Positions 17,985-37,636 of a stretch of DNA of 64,000 bases are shown piece by piece. Origin of the DNA: Euglena gracilis (Eukaryota; Euglenida; Euglenophyceae; Euglenales). The notes under the pieces were generated by a model. That model was given only the letters and a program-made list of their open reading frames with translations. It did not search any database and was not told where the DNA came from. The position numbers and the translations under genes are program-made. How positions within the stretch are numbered: the stretch's first letter is position 1; every line of letters starts with the position of its first letter. The stretch is from NCBI GenBank assembly GCA_039621445.1, contig CP154954.1:59826168-59890167 (forward strand), written 5' to 3'.

Positions 17985-18961
17985 TGCGCCACGGAAGCCC
18001 TGTGCCTGTGGTTTCTGCTGGGGAAAGTTTTCGCCTGGAAAAATGTTTCATTTTGGCCGATCCTTCTGAGCCCAAACTTTTTTGCGGATTTTTTTTTTGG
18101 CTCTTTTGTCTGTTTTTGGGGGGCTGACAAATTGGGTATTTTCAGAATCGGCATGTTCCATACCTAACAGTGAGCGTTGGTTTTGCACAGGGGGAGGGGG
18201 GGTCCGATCCCCCTCCTCTCTAGGGGGAGGGGGGTCCAGACTCCCCCAGACCCCCCTCAGGGCCGAGAGGGGGGGGGGCAGGTCCCGGACCCTTCCCCCG
18301 GGAGTGGGGGTTCGACCCCCCTGGGGAAAATGCCGGCACAAAGCGCTGGAAAATTCATTTGAGGGGCCTGGAAAAGTCACCAAAATTGCATTTTCAGGTG
18401 ATTTTTTTTATACCAAATTAACAAAAAAAAAGATGATAAAACCCCAAGTCTGCCGGCGCAAAGCGCCGGGGAAGAAACACATTTGGGTTCCATGGGACCC
18501 GTACCGTACGCACCGGAACCGTGGCCTTGGCCTGGTGCGGATGGCACCGGACACAGCTTTTGATTACGTGCCCAAATATGGCATTTTCTTTGGACAAGAA
18601 ATGTCTAGAATTATTTTTGACACATTTCAACTCTTGTCCAGCCCCCCTGAAGGGCAGTTGGGCAGCAGCGTCGACTTTCTTTTCCATTTGTGTTCAAAAT
18701 TAGGCCAAATTAATCAACCTGAGTGATTTGTCGTGGTCTGTTTGGTCTGCATCAGGAGTCGGGAGTCAGTCGGGAGGCCTTTGTGGGAGGAACTTATTCC
18801 CAGAATCCCAGAATCCAGATTCTGCGAGTCACTGTCAGTTCCATTTTTACCAGCCAAGGTGTCTGTCCATTATTTGAGCACTGGAAATGTGGGTGAACCC
18901 CTACACTCAATAATGCATTGTCTCCTCCCCTCCCCCTCTCAATCAATACCCTGGGCTTGGG
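17985..18961. other. No confident gene
   Basis: Includes C/G tracts and two CGGC-AAAGC-GCCG mini-hairpins (about 18330 and 18455). An open frame at 18480-18700 reads protein-like (FDYVPKYGIFFGQEMS) but has low GC3 and no splice context. I do not call it. Confidence 0.45.
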
Positions 18962-24720
<5,759 letters not shown>

Positions 24721-27700
24721 CCGGGCAAGGTTTGCCCGAGAAGCAGTTCGTTTGATGCAGGTTGCAAGTTTCAGCAACCCAGGGCTTAAAATTCGGTTTC
24801 GGCCGATCTGCTCGCGGAGGTGCTTGAATTTGGGGTTCACCATGAACATAACATGACATGGCAACGTCCCAAAAACGACACAGACTCAACCAATTTGATA
24901 TTTTCCCCCTGAAATTAGGTTATCATTGGTTTAAGCTTGCTTCGCTTTCATATTTTCCGTATTGTTTTCTGTTTTCCTCATTTTTTTTCAGGGGTTGCTT
25001 TAATTTGGAAGTTTCACTGCTTAAATTTGGGGGTTGCCTAAATTTGGAGGGGTTGTTTAATTTGGGGGGGGTTTAACCCGCCAGGCTTTTCTTTAGGGTC
25101 AAAAGAAAATGACATGCAGAGAGGTCTATTTCGTGATCATATTCAATAACAAAACGAACAAAAGACCGGAGTTTAGGTAAAATGGTCCACAAGAATAATG
25201 ACCCCACTCACCCAGTAATGCACAGTGCCCTTATTGTGTGCACACACTCGTGTGGGAGACTGATTGAATGATGCCAGGCTCTGTGTCAAACAAAATATTT
25301 TGTATTGCAGCCAACTGAAGTTGCGAAGACACACTAAGTTGGTTCTTATTTTCCCATTTCCCAAAAACCATCCAAGAATCATTTGAAAATTTAAAGAAAA
25401 TTTTGATGGGGTGAGATTTTCCTCAGTCACTCCAAGAAGAATCCAAACATTCGTCTCATTTGCAGAAGACAGATGTTTAGCAGTTTTGAATATTTTGAGG
25501 GCTTTGTTGCATCCCCCCGCCCCCCGCCCCCAGAAGTGGTTTGTCAGCCGAACCCGGGTGGCTTCCCCACTGCCCTGTCGTTGTTCCCCTGCCGTGGTAT
25601 TAACTGGACGCAGGTGCCCCCCCTCCTGTCGCTCGACCGTGGCAGCCCTCCCGTCACGTTTCCTGCTGACTCCACCTTTGCGCTTTGGGCCCATTCCGGG
25701 TCATCATTGCGGGGTTGCCTGCACCACCCACATGGGGGGGGAGTGCACATCCCCTTGGGGGATGCCAGCAGGCTCTGACAGGGCGCTTGCCATGGGCAAA
25801 CCAGAAGGGACGGAAAGAAGGGTGCACTCATACGCTTTGTTTGCGAAGGGATACACCGTCAACGGCAACCCCGAGAACCTTGGGTGAGCCGTCAATTCGA
25901 GTTGGGTTGCGAAGCGGCGGAAAGTTCAAACGAGCAGGGGACGTGGCTGTGCGCCGCGGCTTCTGCTCTTTGTCAAAACGCTGTACAGATCCCAGTTCCC
26001 ATCTCGACTCCCTCCCTGAACTTCTCGCTGGTTTGCAACACGATCCATCAGGCCTCCCTCAGGTCCCCAGCAGGAAGTGGAACTGGCGGTGGAATGGCCA
26101 AGCTGGGACGTCTATTTTTTTGTTTGAAACTGGCACTGGAACGTTTTGGGCGGCGGAGAATCACCCGATCCTGGCATGGGCTCTCACTGCAGGGTGGACT
26201 GCCCGTCGAAACCCCACGTGGCCGCCAGCGGAACGGTTGGACTCTGGGCAGCGCGTGGGGGATTGCCCACCGCGGCAGAGGCTGCGGGAACCTCAAAATG
26301 GCTAAGCAAACTAAAGAAAGACGCTCCTCTCTGGCTTGAGAGAATTCCTGGATTCCAACGTTGGATCAGCTTTGTATGTTTCGCCTCACCTCACTCACCC
26401 CTTCTCGTCCTTCCCCGCCAGTCTCACCTTGGTATGACCTCCTCCCCTGTCCACCATTCCACCATTCACTACCCTGTCCTATGCAGTTGGGGCAAATCGA
26501 GACAAATCCCGTTGGAGTGCGGAGACACAGCAACTCAACGTAGCAAATAACTCTATGATGGCAACGTCGAGGTTCAAACGTCCCTTTTTACAACGCACAT
26601 ATTTCTTTTTGATAGATTTTACAGATTTTTTGCTTTGATAGATTCATTGTTGCAGGGATTTTGAGGACCAGTAATTGTCAGCATCAGAAAACACTCCTTG
26701 TTTTGACAACCCACGATTCTCGTTTTTCCGTCTAATGTTATTGCTATTATATATGATTAATGTGTGATATTAATTCATATAGATAATATCATACATCATT
26801 TTATTGATCTGTATTTCAGTTCTTGGGGTGCCTTTGTCCCCGAACACGCATATTCCTGTGGGCTGCCACAAGTGCATCCAAACGTCTCCTCGTTCCCATT
26901 CATTCAATGCGCATGAGCAAAATCTAACTTCCATGTCTCTGCCCCAATGTATGCTGCTCAAACACTGTTAAGTCCCTATGTGTACATATCCGCGGCTTAC
27001 GTATCTTGGCTTATGTGTGTGTATTCCGAACCGCATTTTTTTTTTAAAGCTGGAGGGGGGTCCCACCCCTGGGGGTGACCTGTTCTCCAGTTGGGCTGCT
27101 GACCCCCCCTCTGGCGGCAGTTTTGAGGTTTTTTGGGGTCTCACCTCAAAATTTGACTGAAAATTTTTAACCCAGCTGGATCTTAACTTTTTGCCAGTTT
27201 TTTTTTTGCGTCGAACCCGGCAGCCAATGCGACCCCCCCAGACACCCCCCAGGGGGTCCACAGCACTCCCCCCCCCCCGATCTGTCTTCTACCTCTTCAC
27301 CCGCTGCTTTACTCGCTCTCAAAGGCAGAATGTAGGCCAATTCTCACGGGGGGGCATGCAAGAGATGACTGACAGATCAGTCACTTGTAATTTGCCGTGC
27401 TCACCCTCCCCCAAGGGGGATTTGGTGATACTTACATCCACGCATGCAACTATTTCAAGCGTCGGCTGCATTGTTGATTGTGGCAAATCCAAAGGATGCT
27501 GCACCCCCCCCCCCCGATGCTGTTCTGACGATGCTGTTGAATTGAACGGCATCGTCTCTGTGGTCGCTGCCATCCAAGGATGAGGGCTCAGTCAGGAAGG
27601 AGGGAGGAATCCCCAGACGGTGCACCGAACCGTGCCACTCATCCAGTCCAGCCTCAAGGCACAGCACAGTGCTCACTGCTGTTGTCTCCATCACCAGGAC

Positions 27701-28288
27701 TCTTTGTATTTCCTCACACCCAATGGCCTTCCGTGATCCTATCTGCTCAATTCCAGTCCACTGAACCCCCAAATGAAGGTATGATTTTTTATATATGTGA
27801 TGAGGAGGGTTTCTGACCAACCATCAACAACAGCAGATTGCACAGTTAAACAATGAAATTTGATGCTGTACAGCCTCACAGAGGTGCCAAAGCCGCACAC
27901 AAGCGGTACAAAACTTGAGACCATGGCACTTAACACCTGCGTGACCTGGGGGGTAGGCAGGTGGGTGGGTTTTTGAGAACGAGTGGGTGGGTCGGGGCCG
28001 CTGGACCCCACCCACTGGTTTGGGTGTGGTATGGGTCAGTCCCAGAAAAAATTTTTCAAGGGTTTTGGGCCGATTTGGGTGGGTTCTGGTTGGTTAAGTG
28101 GGTAGGTGGGTGGGTGGGTTGGTTTGGGTGGGTGAGTGGTGGGTTGGTTTGGGTTGACCGGTGGGGGGGGGGACATGGCTGGGTGGGTTTGGGCCAATGA
28201 AAAAGTTCCCTCTGGTGGTCACGATCGTGACCTGTGTTTGGGGGTAACACACACCCCTTATGACCCAGTCAAATGATCTGCTTCTCAG
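24721..28288. other. Mostly uncharacterised; one possible exon at 25775-25883
   Basis: At 25797-25883 the frame GKPEGTERRVHSYALFAKGY then TVNGNPENL ends at GG|GTGAGC, a good donor, and could be an exon of the coiled-coil or another gene. The rest has scattered open frames without splice context, C-tracts, and GGGTGGGT repeats at about 28095-28190. Confidence 0.4.
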
Positions 28289-28354
28289 TTCCCGTCCATT
28301 AAGTGGCAACCCACCAGCATCTACCAGCTGCCCGTGGAATATGCCAGCGCCAAG
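28289..28354 (+). CDS. Exon of unidentified gene (22 codons)
   Basis: TTCTCAG|TTCCCG...GCCAAG|GTGTGC encodes FPSIKWQPTSIYQLPVEYAS then AK, phase 0 at both ends. It joins in frame to 29268. It may belong to the coiled-coil gene upstream or to a separate gene. Confidence 0.7.
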
Positions 28355-29267
<913 letters not shown>

Positions 29268-29393
29268 GGGCAGCCCCCGCCGCCCCGGCCCGCCCGCGGC
29301 AGTGGTCCACCCCCTGCGGCGGCGGCGGCGGCGGCCACCCACCCCCCGGAGGGGAAGCGGGCAGGGATGGATGGGAAGCCCTTCGGTATTGAG
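29268..29393 (+). CDS. Pro/Ala-rich exon of unidentified gene (42 codons)
   Basis: Encodes GQPPPPRPARGSGPPPAAAA (an Ala run) and THPPEGKRAGMDGKPFGIE, ending ATT GAG|GTAGGT, phase 0. A low-complexity linker followed by a more conserved-looking tail. Later exons would lie beyond or inside the satellite field. Confidence 0.62.
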
Positions 29394-29457
29394 GTAGGTG
29401 GTAGGGGGGTCCGGACCACCCCCCCCCCCCTGGGGGGGTAAGGTGGTAGGGGGGGGT

Positions 29458-29503
29458 CGCTGAGCTCTTATCTCTTTAGAGTAAGAGCGAAGCTTACCAC
29501 CCC
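29458..29503. repeat. First copy of the GCTCTTA hairpin junction module
   Basis: TCGCTGAGCTCTTATCTC, TTTA, GAGTAAGAGCGAAGC, followed by a C/G tract. Further copies begin near 31214, 33141, 34697, 36079, 37637, 40943, 44554, 45000, 46562, 48202, 50011 and 52889; partial copies lie near 39909 and 42100. Confidence 0.9.
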
Positions 29504-29759
29504 GGTTTGGGACCCACCCCAACAAACCCCCCCCCTCCCCCCCCCCCCCCCCCCCCCCCCCCCCCTGGGTAGGCAGGGAGTCCCGCGGATTATCGATATG
29601 ATCAAATTTCCGGGTCCCCAAAGTGAATGGCCTATAGGTTAGGAGACGGTCCCAGGTTGCCAACGCACCCCCACAATAGCCGTAACTCCCCTCCAGTTCG
29701 GAGATCGGGCCCGAGCAAAAAAGTTGCGTACCGTTTTTTTTTTCGGGGAAATTGCAGGT

Positions 29760-30560
29760 TTTTTCGGGGTCCAAAAATCGAAAATTTCAAAATATCTCGA
29801 AAACGCTGCGGAGTTGAGGAAAAGTGATGGCGACCTTATTTGACGACCTTGGGACGCCCGATCGATCGGTATGCGCGCTTTGGGCCAACTCCTCGCCTAG
29901 CCCGAGATACGGCCAATTTGGTGTTTTGGGCCAGTTTGGCCAGTTTTGGCCATTTCGGGCCCATTGGGGCCCGAAACCGTAATTTGCCCATATCTCGGGC
30001 TAGACGAGGAGTTGGAGCCCAAACCAGGGGGTCAATCATTAGGTTTAGGGGGGGGTTTTGACCGTTTTTTGGGGTTCCCGGGGTCTGGTTGTGCCATTTT
30101 GGGCCAGTTTTGGGTATTCGGGGACCCCTGCAGGGGTTCGAGGGCGGCCGGGCTGGGGGGTCAAAAATCGAAAAATTCAAAATATCTCGAAAACGCTGCG
30201 GAGTTGAAGAAAAGTGATGGCGACCTCATTTGACGACCTTGGAACGCCCTATCGATTGGTATGCGCGGTTTGGGACAACTCCTCGTCTAGCCCGAGATAT
30301 GGCCGTTTTGGGGGTTTTGGGCCAGTTTTGCCAGTTCTGGCCATTTCGGGGCCGAAACCGTAAATTGGCCGTATCTCGGGCTAGACGAGGAGTTGGAACC
30401 CAAACCAGGGGGTCAATCATTAGGTTTAGGGGGGGGTTTTGACCGTTTTTTGGGGTTCTTGGGGCCTGATTGTGCGATTTTGGGCCAGTTTTGGGTATTC
30501 GGGGACCCCACCGCGCGCCGTCAGGGCGGCTGGGCGAGGGGGGGTCGGGTGGCAGGTTGG
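29760..30560. repeat. Type-B repeat, two tandem ~400-bp units
   Basis: Each unit runs from TCAAAATATCTCGAAAACGC through GATCGATCGGTATGCGC, an inverted-repeat pair, GGGGGTCAATCATTAGG, to GTATTCGGGGACCCC. In the second unit 30276-30304 and 30367-30396 are inverted complements over about 29 bases. Other B units lie at 45.3-46.1, 46.9-47.6, 48.5-49.1, 50.3-51.1 and 51.7-52.3 kb. Confidence 0.88.
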
Positions 30561-30580
30561 GACCCAAAATTTTGAAAAAA

Positions 30581-30648
30581 TTTTTTTCGCTCAAAAACAC
30601 TTTTTTTCACTTCAGAACATCAAAAAAAGTGTTTTTTGAGCGAAAAAA
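30581..30648. repeat. Long hairpin module, 27-bp arms
   Basis: Arm 1 30581-30607 and arm 2 30622-30648 are inverted complements apart from one extra T, with a 14-base loop CACTTCAGAACATC. The same hairpin, with the loop conserved, recurs near 46117, 47797, 51093 and 52349, and in degraded form near 49652. Confidence 0.9.
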
Positions 30649-31213
30649 TTTTTTCCGACCCGGACCCCCCCCCATCCCCCCCCCCCTGGCTGGGGCCCGC
30701 CTCCTGGCCGGTGGACTTGGCCATTTTTGGGTCAAAAAGTCGAAAAAATTTGAGAAAATTTTTTTGCCCAAAACCATGATTTTTGACCTCCCGGACCCGA
30801 AAAAAGCGCTTTCAAGCCAAAAATGAGCGTTTTTCGACCCGCCGGTGCCCCGTTTTGGGCCACCAACCCATTGACTTTGGGTCAAAACCGGGTCAAAAAC
30901 GTCGAAAAAAATCGAAAAATTTTTTTTGCCCCAAAACCATGTTCTTTGGCCTCCCGGACCCGGAAAGCCTGTGTTTGAGCCGAAAATGAGCGTTTTTCGA
31001 CCCGCCAGCGCCCCGTTTTGGGCCACCAACCCATGACTTTGGGTCAAAACCGGTCAAAAAAGTCGAAAAAAATCGAAAAAAAATTTTGGCCCCAAAACTG
31101 TGTTTTTTGGCCTCCCTGATCCAGAAAAATTGTTTTTGAGCCGAAAATGAGCGTTTTTCCCGGGCCGGGCCGGGGTGATCTCCCAAAGAGCTCAGCTCTA
31201 CGTCACACCCTGG

Positions 31214-33140
31214 TCGCTGAGCTCTTATCTCTTTAGAGTAAGAGCGAAGCTTACCACCAGGGAAAAGTGGGGGGTCGGACCCCCCCCTCCCCCGGCCCCC
31301 CCCCCCTCTGGGTAGACCGTGAAAACCGCGGATTATCACCATGACCCCGGCCCGGTTCCCGGAATTTTTTTTTTCAGATGCGAGCGACTGGATTCCTAGT
31401 TTCCGAATCACCTGGGTTTGACCCCCAACTCCCCGCCAGGCCCGAGTTATTCACGCGCGAAGGGGTCCAAACTCGGTAGGATTTACCCGCCCCCCCTGGA
31501 TGAGCCCCCCCCCCCCCTTTGGACTCTGCCATTTCGGCCAAAAAATGTCAATTTTCAAAATATCTCCAAAATGAAGCCAAATCAAAGGAAATGTCCGGAG
31601 ACCTAATTTGAAGCCCTTGGAACGCCCCATCCACCGGTATTTTGATTTCCCCGCAACTCCCCGCCTGGCCCGAGATACGGCCGTTTTCGGCGCAGATGGC
31701 CGTTTTGTACACTTTTCCCTCTGTTCGACTTAGCCGTTTTCGGGGGCTGGGGGGTCAAAAAACCAACGTTTTCAAAATTTCTCGAAAATGATGCAAAATC
31801 AAAGGAAATGTCCGGAGACCTAAATTGAAGCCCTTGGAACGCTCTATCTACTGGGATTTTGGTTTCCCCGCAACTCCCCGCCTAGCCCGAGATACGGGCG
31901 TTTTTTTTGGCCAATTTGGGCCATTTCAGGCCATTTTGTACACATTTCCCTCTGTTCGATTTAGCCGTTTTCGGCCCAAAAAGTCGAAAAAAATCGAAAA
32001 TTTTTTTTTTGCCCAAAACGATGTTTTTTGGCCTCCCGGACCCGGAAAAACTGTTTTTGAGCCGAAAACGAGCGTTTTTCGACCCGCCAGCGCCCCGTTT
32101 TGGGCCGCCGACCCATTGACTTTGGGTCAAAACCGGGTCAAAAAAGTCGAAAAAAATCGAAAAATTTTTTTTTGCCCGAAACGATGTTTTTTGGCCTCCC
32201 GGACCCGGAAAAACTGTTTTTGAGCCGAAAACGAGCGTTTTTCGACCCGCCAGCGCCCCGTTTTGGGCCGCCGACCCATTGACTTTGGGTCAAAACCGGG
32301 TCAAAAAAGTCGAAAAAAATCGAAAAAAATTTTTTTGCCCGAAACGATGTTTTTTGGCCTCCCGGACCCGGAAAAACTGTTTTTGAGCCGAAAACGAGCG
32401 TTTTTCGACCCGCCAGCGCCCCGTTTTGGGCCGCCGACCCATTGACTTTGGGTCAAAACCGGGTCAAAAAAGTCGAAAAAAATCGAAAAATTTTTTTTGC
32501 CTGAAACGATGTTTTTTGGCCTCCCGGACCCGGAAAAACTGTTTTTGAGCCGAACACGAGCGTTTTTCGACCCGCCAGCGCCCCGTTTTGGGCCGCCGAC
32601 CCATTGACTTTGGGTCAAAACCGGGTCAAAAAAGTCGAAAAAAATCGAAAATTTTTTTTTGCCTGAAACGATGTTTTTTGGCCTCCCGGACCCAGAGAAA
32701 CTGTTTTTGCGCCGAAAACGAGCGTTTTTCGACCCGCCAGCGCCCCGTTTTGGGCCGCCGACCCATTGACTTTGGGTCAAAACCGGGTCAAAAAAGTCGA
32801 AAAAAATCGACAATTTTTTTTTGCCCGAAACGATGTTTTTTTGGCCTCCCGGATCCGGAAAACTGTTTTTTGAGCCGAAAACGACCGTTTTTCGTCCGGC
32901 TGGCGCCCCGTTTTGGGCCGCCGATCCATTGACTTTGGGTCAAAACCGGGTCAAAAAAATCGAAAAAATCGAAAATTTTTTTTTGCCCGAAACGATGTCT
33001 TTGGGCCTCCCGGACCCAGAGAAACTGTTTTTGCGCCGAAAACGAGCGTTTTTCGACCCCCCAGCGCCTTGTTTCTGGCACAAAACACATGGATTTCAGT
33101 CAAAAGAGCTCCCTGGGGTGTGCCGGTATGTATGGAGGGG
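31214..33140. repeat. Higher-order repeat unit 1 (7 monomers)
   Basis: Junction hairpin, C/G tract, a ~500-bp unique segment (ATTATCACCATGACCCC through TTAGCCGTTTTCGG), then about seven ~163-bp monomers and a closing segment GAGCTCCCTGGGGTGTGCC. Carries an extra ~200-bp copy of the GAAGCCCTTGGAACGC block. Confidence 0.85.
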
Positions 33141-34696
33141 TCGCTGAGCTCTTATCTCTTTAGAGTAAGAGCGAAGCTTACCACCAGGGAAAAGTGGGGG
33201 GTCGGACCCCCCCCTCCCCCGGCCCCCCCCCCTCTGGGTAGACCGTGAAAACCGCGGATTATCACCATGACCCCGGCCCGGTTCCCGGAATTTTTTTTTT
33301 CAGATGCGAGCGACTGGATTCCTAGTTTCCGAATCACCTGGGTTTGACCCCCAACTCCCCGCCAGGCCCGAGTTATTCACGCGCGAAGGGGTCCAAACTC
33401 GGTAGGATTTACCCGCCCCCCTGGATGAGCCCCCCCCCCTTTGGACTCTGCCATTTCGGCCAAAAAATGTCAATTTTCAAAATATCTCCAAAATGAAGCC
33501 AAATCAAAGGAAATGTCCGGAGACCTAATTTGAAGCCCTTGGAACGCCCCATCCACCGGTATTTTGATTTCCCCGCAACTCCCCGCCTGGCCCGAGATAC
33601 GGCCGTTTTCGGCGCAGATGGCCGTTTTGTACACTTTTCCCTCTGTTCGACTTAGCCGTTTTCGGGGGCTGGGGGGTCAAAAAAGTCCCCCAAAAAGTCG
33701 AAAAAAATCGAAAAAATTTTTTTTGCCCAAAACGATGTTTTTTGGCCTCCCGGACCCGGAAAAACTGTTTTTGAGCCGAAAACGAGCGTTTTTCGACCCG
33801 CCAGCGCCCCGTTTTGGGCCGCCGACCCATTGACTTTGGGTCAAAACCGGGTCAAAAAAAGTCGAAAAAAATCGAAAAATTTTTTTGCCCGAAACGATGT
33901 TTTTTGGCCTCCCGGACCCGGAAAAACTGTTTTTGAGCCGAAAACGAGCGTTTTTCGACCCGCCGGCGCCCCGTTTTGGGCCGCCGACCCATTGACTTTG
34001 GGTCAAAACCGGGTCAAAAAAAAGTCGAAAAAAATCGAAAAAATTTTTTTTGCCCGAAACGATGTTTTTTGGCCTCCCGGACCCGGAAAAACTGTTTTTG
34101 AGCCGAAAACGAGCGTTTTTCGACCCGCCAGCGCCCCGTTTTGGGCCGCCGACCCATTGACTTTGGGTCAAAACCGGGTCAAAAAAGTCGAAAAAGATCG
34201 AAAATTTTTTTTTGCCTGAAACGATGTTTTTTGGCCTCCCGGACCCAGAGAAACTGTTTTTGCGCCGAAAACGAGCGTTTTTCGACCCGCCAGCGCCCCG
34301 TTTTGGGCCGCCGACCCATTGACTTTGGGTCAAAACCGGGTCAAAAAAGTCGAAAAAAATCGACAATTTTTTTTTGCCCGAAACGATGTTTTTTTGGCCT
34401 CCCGGACCCGGAAAACTGTTTTTTGAGCCGAAAACGACCGTTTTTCGTCCGGCTGGCGCCCCGTTTTGGGCCGCCGATCCATTGACTTTGGGTCAAAACC
34501 GGGTCAAAAAAAAATCGAAAAAAATCGAAAAATATTTTTTGCCCGAAACGATGTCTTTGGGCCTCCCGGACCCAGAGAAACTGTTTTTGCGCCGAAAACG
34601 AGCGTTTTTCGACCCCCCAGCGCCTTGTTTCTGGCACAAAACACATGGATTTCAGTCAAAAGAGCTCCCTGGGGTGTGCCGGTATGTATGGAGGGG
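33141..34696. repeat. Higher-order repeat unit 2 (6 monomers)
   Basis: Same order as unit 1, six monomers. The last two are position-specific variants: one with CGACCGTTTTTCGTCCGGC, then one with GATGTCTTTGGGCC. Confidence 0.88.
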
Positions 34697-36078
34697 TCGC
34701 TGAGCTCTTATCTCTTTAGAGTAAGAGCGAAGCTTACCACCAGGGAAAAGTGGGGGGTCGGACACCCCCCCCCCCCCGGGCCCCCCCCCCCTGGGTAGAC
34801 CGTGAAAACCGCGGATTATCACCATGACCCCGGCCCGGTTCCCGGAATTTTTTTTTTCAGATGCGAGCGACTGGATTCCTAGTTTCCGAATCACCTGGGT
34901 TTGACCCCCAACTCCCCGCCAGGCCCGAGTTATTCACGCGCGAAGGGGTCCAAACTCGGTAGGATTTACCCGCCCCCCTGGATGAGCCCCCCCCCCCCCT
35001 TTGGACTCTGCCATTTCGGCCAAAAAATGTCAATTTTCAAAATATCTCCAAAATGAAGCCAAATCAAAGGAAATGTCCGGAGACCTAATTTGAAGCCCTT
35101 GGAACGCCCCATCCACCGGTATTTTGATTTCCCCGCAACTCCCCGCCTGGCCCGAGATACGGCCGTTTTCGGCGCAGATGGCCGTTTTGTACACTTTTCC
35201 CTCTGTTCGACTTAGCCGTTTCGGGGGGTGGGGGGTCAAAAAAGTCCCCCAAAAAGTCGAAAAAAATCGAAAATTTTTTTTGCCCAAAACGAGTTTTTGC
35301 CTCCGGACCCGGAAAAAAACTGTTTTTGGAGCGGAAAACGAGCGTTTTCGACCCGCCAGCGCCCCGTGTGGGCCGCCGACATTGACTTTGCGGTCAAAAC
35401 CGGTCAAAAAAAGCCGAAAAAAATCGATAACTTTTTTGCCCGAAACGATGTTTTTTGGCCTCCCGGACCCGGAAAAACTGTTTTTGAGCCGAAAACGAGC
35501 GTTTTTCGACCCGCCAGCGCCCCGTTTTGGGCCGCCGACCCATTGACTTTGGGTCAAAACCGGGTCAAAAAAGTCGAAAAAAATCGAAAAATTTTTTTTT
35601 TTTTTGCCTTTTTGGCCTCCCGGACCCGGAAAAACTGTTTTTGAGCCGAAAACGAGCGTTTTTCGACCCGCCAGCGCCCCGTTTTGGGCCGCCGACCCAT
35701 TGACTTTGGGTCAAAACCGGGTCAAAAAAGTCGAAAAAAATCGAAAATTTTTTTTTGCCCGAAACGATGTTTTTTTGGCCTCCCGGACCCGGAAAAACTG
35801 TTTTTTGAGCCGAAAACGACCGTTTTTCGTCCGGCTGGCGCCCCGTTTTGGGCCGCCGACCCATTGACTTTGGGTCAAAACCGGGTCAAAAAAAAATCGA
35901 AAAAAATCGAAAAATATTTTTTGCCCGAAACGATGTCTTTGGGCCTCCCGGACCCAGAGAAACTGTTTTTGCGCCGAAAACGAGCGTTTTTCGACCCCCC
36001 AGCGCCTTGTTTCTGGCACAAAACACATGGATTTCAGTCAAAAGAGCTCCCTGGGGTGTGCCGGTATGTATGGAGGGG
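34697..36078. repeat. Higher-order repeat unit 3 (5 monomers)
   Basis: Five monomers; the first (35281-35400) has many scattered 1-3-base deletions. Ends with the same two variant monomers as unit 2. Confidence 0.87.
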
Positions 36079-37636
36079 TCGCTGAGCTCTTATCTCTTTA
36101 GAGTAAGAGCGAAGCTTACCACCAGGGAAAAGTGGGGGGTCGGACCCCCCCCTCCCCCGGCCCCCCCCCCCTCTGGGTAGACCGTGAAAACCGCGGATTA
36201 TCACCATGACCCCGGCCCGGTTCCCGGAATTTTTTTTTTCAGATGCGAGCGACTGGATTCCTAGTTTCCGAATCACCTGGGTTTGACCCCCAACTCCCCG
36301 CCAGGCCCGAGTTATTCACGCGCGAAGGGGTCCAAACTCGGTAGGATTTACCCGCCCCCCTGGATGAGCCCCCCCCCCCTTTGGACTCTGCCATTTCGGC
36401 CAAAAAATGTCAATTTTCAAAATATCTCCAAAATGAAGCCAAATCAAAGGAAATGTCCGGAGACCTAATTTGAAGCCCTTGGAACGCCCCATCCACCGGT
36501 ATTTTGATTTCCCCGCAACTCCCCGCCTGGCCCGAGATACGGCCGTTTTCGGCGCAGATGGCCGTTTTGTACACTTTTCCCTCTGTTCGACTTAGCCGTT
36601 TTCGGGGGCTGGGGGGTCAAAAAAGTCCCCCAAAAAGTCGAAAAAAATCGAAAAATTTTTTTTTGCCCAAAACGATGTTTTTTGGCCTCCCGGACCCGGA
36701 AAAACTGTTTTTGAGCCGAAAACGAGCGTTTTTCGACCCGCCAGCGCCCCGTTTTGGGCCGCCGACCCATTGACTTTGGGTCAAAACCGGGTCAAAAAAG
36801 TCGAAAAAAATCGAAAAAATTTTTTTGCCCGAAACGATGTTTTTTGGCCTCCCGGACCCGGAAAAACTGTTTTTGAACCAAAAACAAACATTTTTTCGAC
36901 CCTCCGGCCCCCCGTTTTGGCCCGCCGACCCATTTACTTTGGGTCAAAACCGGGTAAAAAAAGTCGAAAAAAATCGAAAAATTTTTTTTTGCCTGAAACG
37001 ATGTTTTTTGGCCTCCCGGACCCGGAAAAACTGTTTTTGAGCCGAACACGAGCGTTTTTCGACCCGCCAGCGCCCCGTTTTGGGCCGCCGACCCATTGAC
37101 TTTGGGTCAAAACCGGGTCAAAAAAGTCGAAAAAAATCGAAAATTTTTTTTTTTGCCTGAAACGATGTTTTTTGGCCTCCCGGACCCAGAGAAACTGTTT
37201 TTGCGCCGAAAACGAGCGTTTTTCGACCCGCCAGCGCCCCGTTTTGTGCCGCCGACCCATTGACTTTGGGTCAAAACCGGGTCAAAAAAGTCGAAAAAAA
37301 TCGACAATTTTTTTTTTTGCCCAAAACGATGTTTTTTTGGCCTCCCGGACCCGGAAAACTGTTTTTTGAGCCGAAAACGACCGTTTTTCGTCCGGCTGGC
37401 GCCCCGTTTTGGGCCGCCGATCCATTGACTTTGGGTCAAAACCGGGTCAAAAAATCGAAAAAAATCGAAAAATATTTTTTGCCCGAAACGATGTTTTGGG
37501 CCTCCCGGACCCAGAGAAAACTGTTTTTGCGCCGAAAACGAGCGTTTTTCGACCCCCCAGCGCCTTGTTTCTGGCACAAAACACATGGATTTCAGTCAAA
37601 AGAGCTCCCTGGGGTGTGCCGGTATGTATGGAGGGG
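36079..37636. repeat. Higher-order repeat unit 4 (6 monomers)
   Basis: 1558 bp, almost the length of unit 2 (1556), with the same order of variants. Confidence 0.88.

Noticed and set aside
18082-18726. 214-codon ORF with a protein-like tail (FDYVPKYGIFFGQEMS)
   Set aside because: First half is translated C/G tracts, codon usage differs from the real exons, and no splice borders frame the tail.
29458-29503. Junction hairpin as a tRNA or spliced-leader RNA gene
   Set aside because: It lacks acceptor and T arms and a GGTTCRANNCC B-box, and no euglenid spliced-leader sequence is present in the window.
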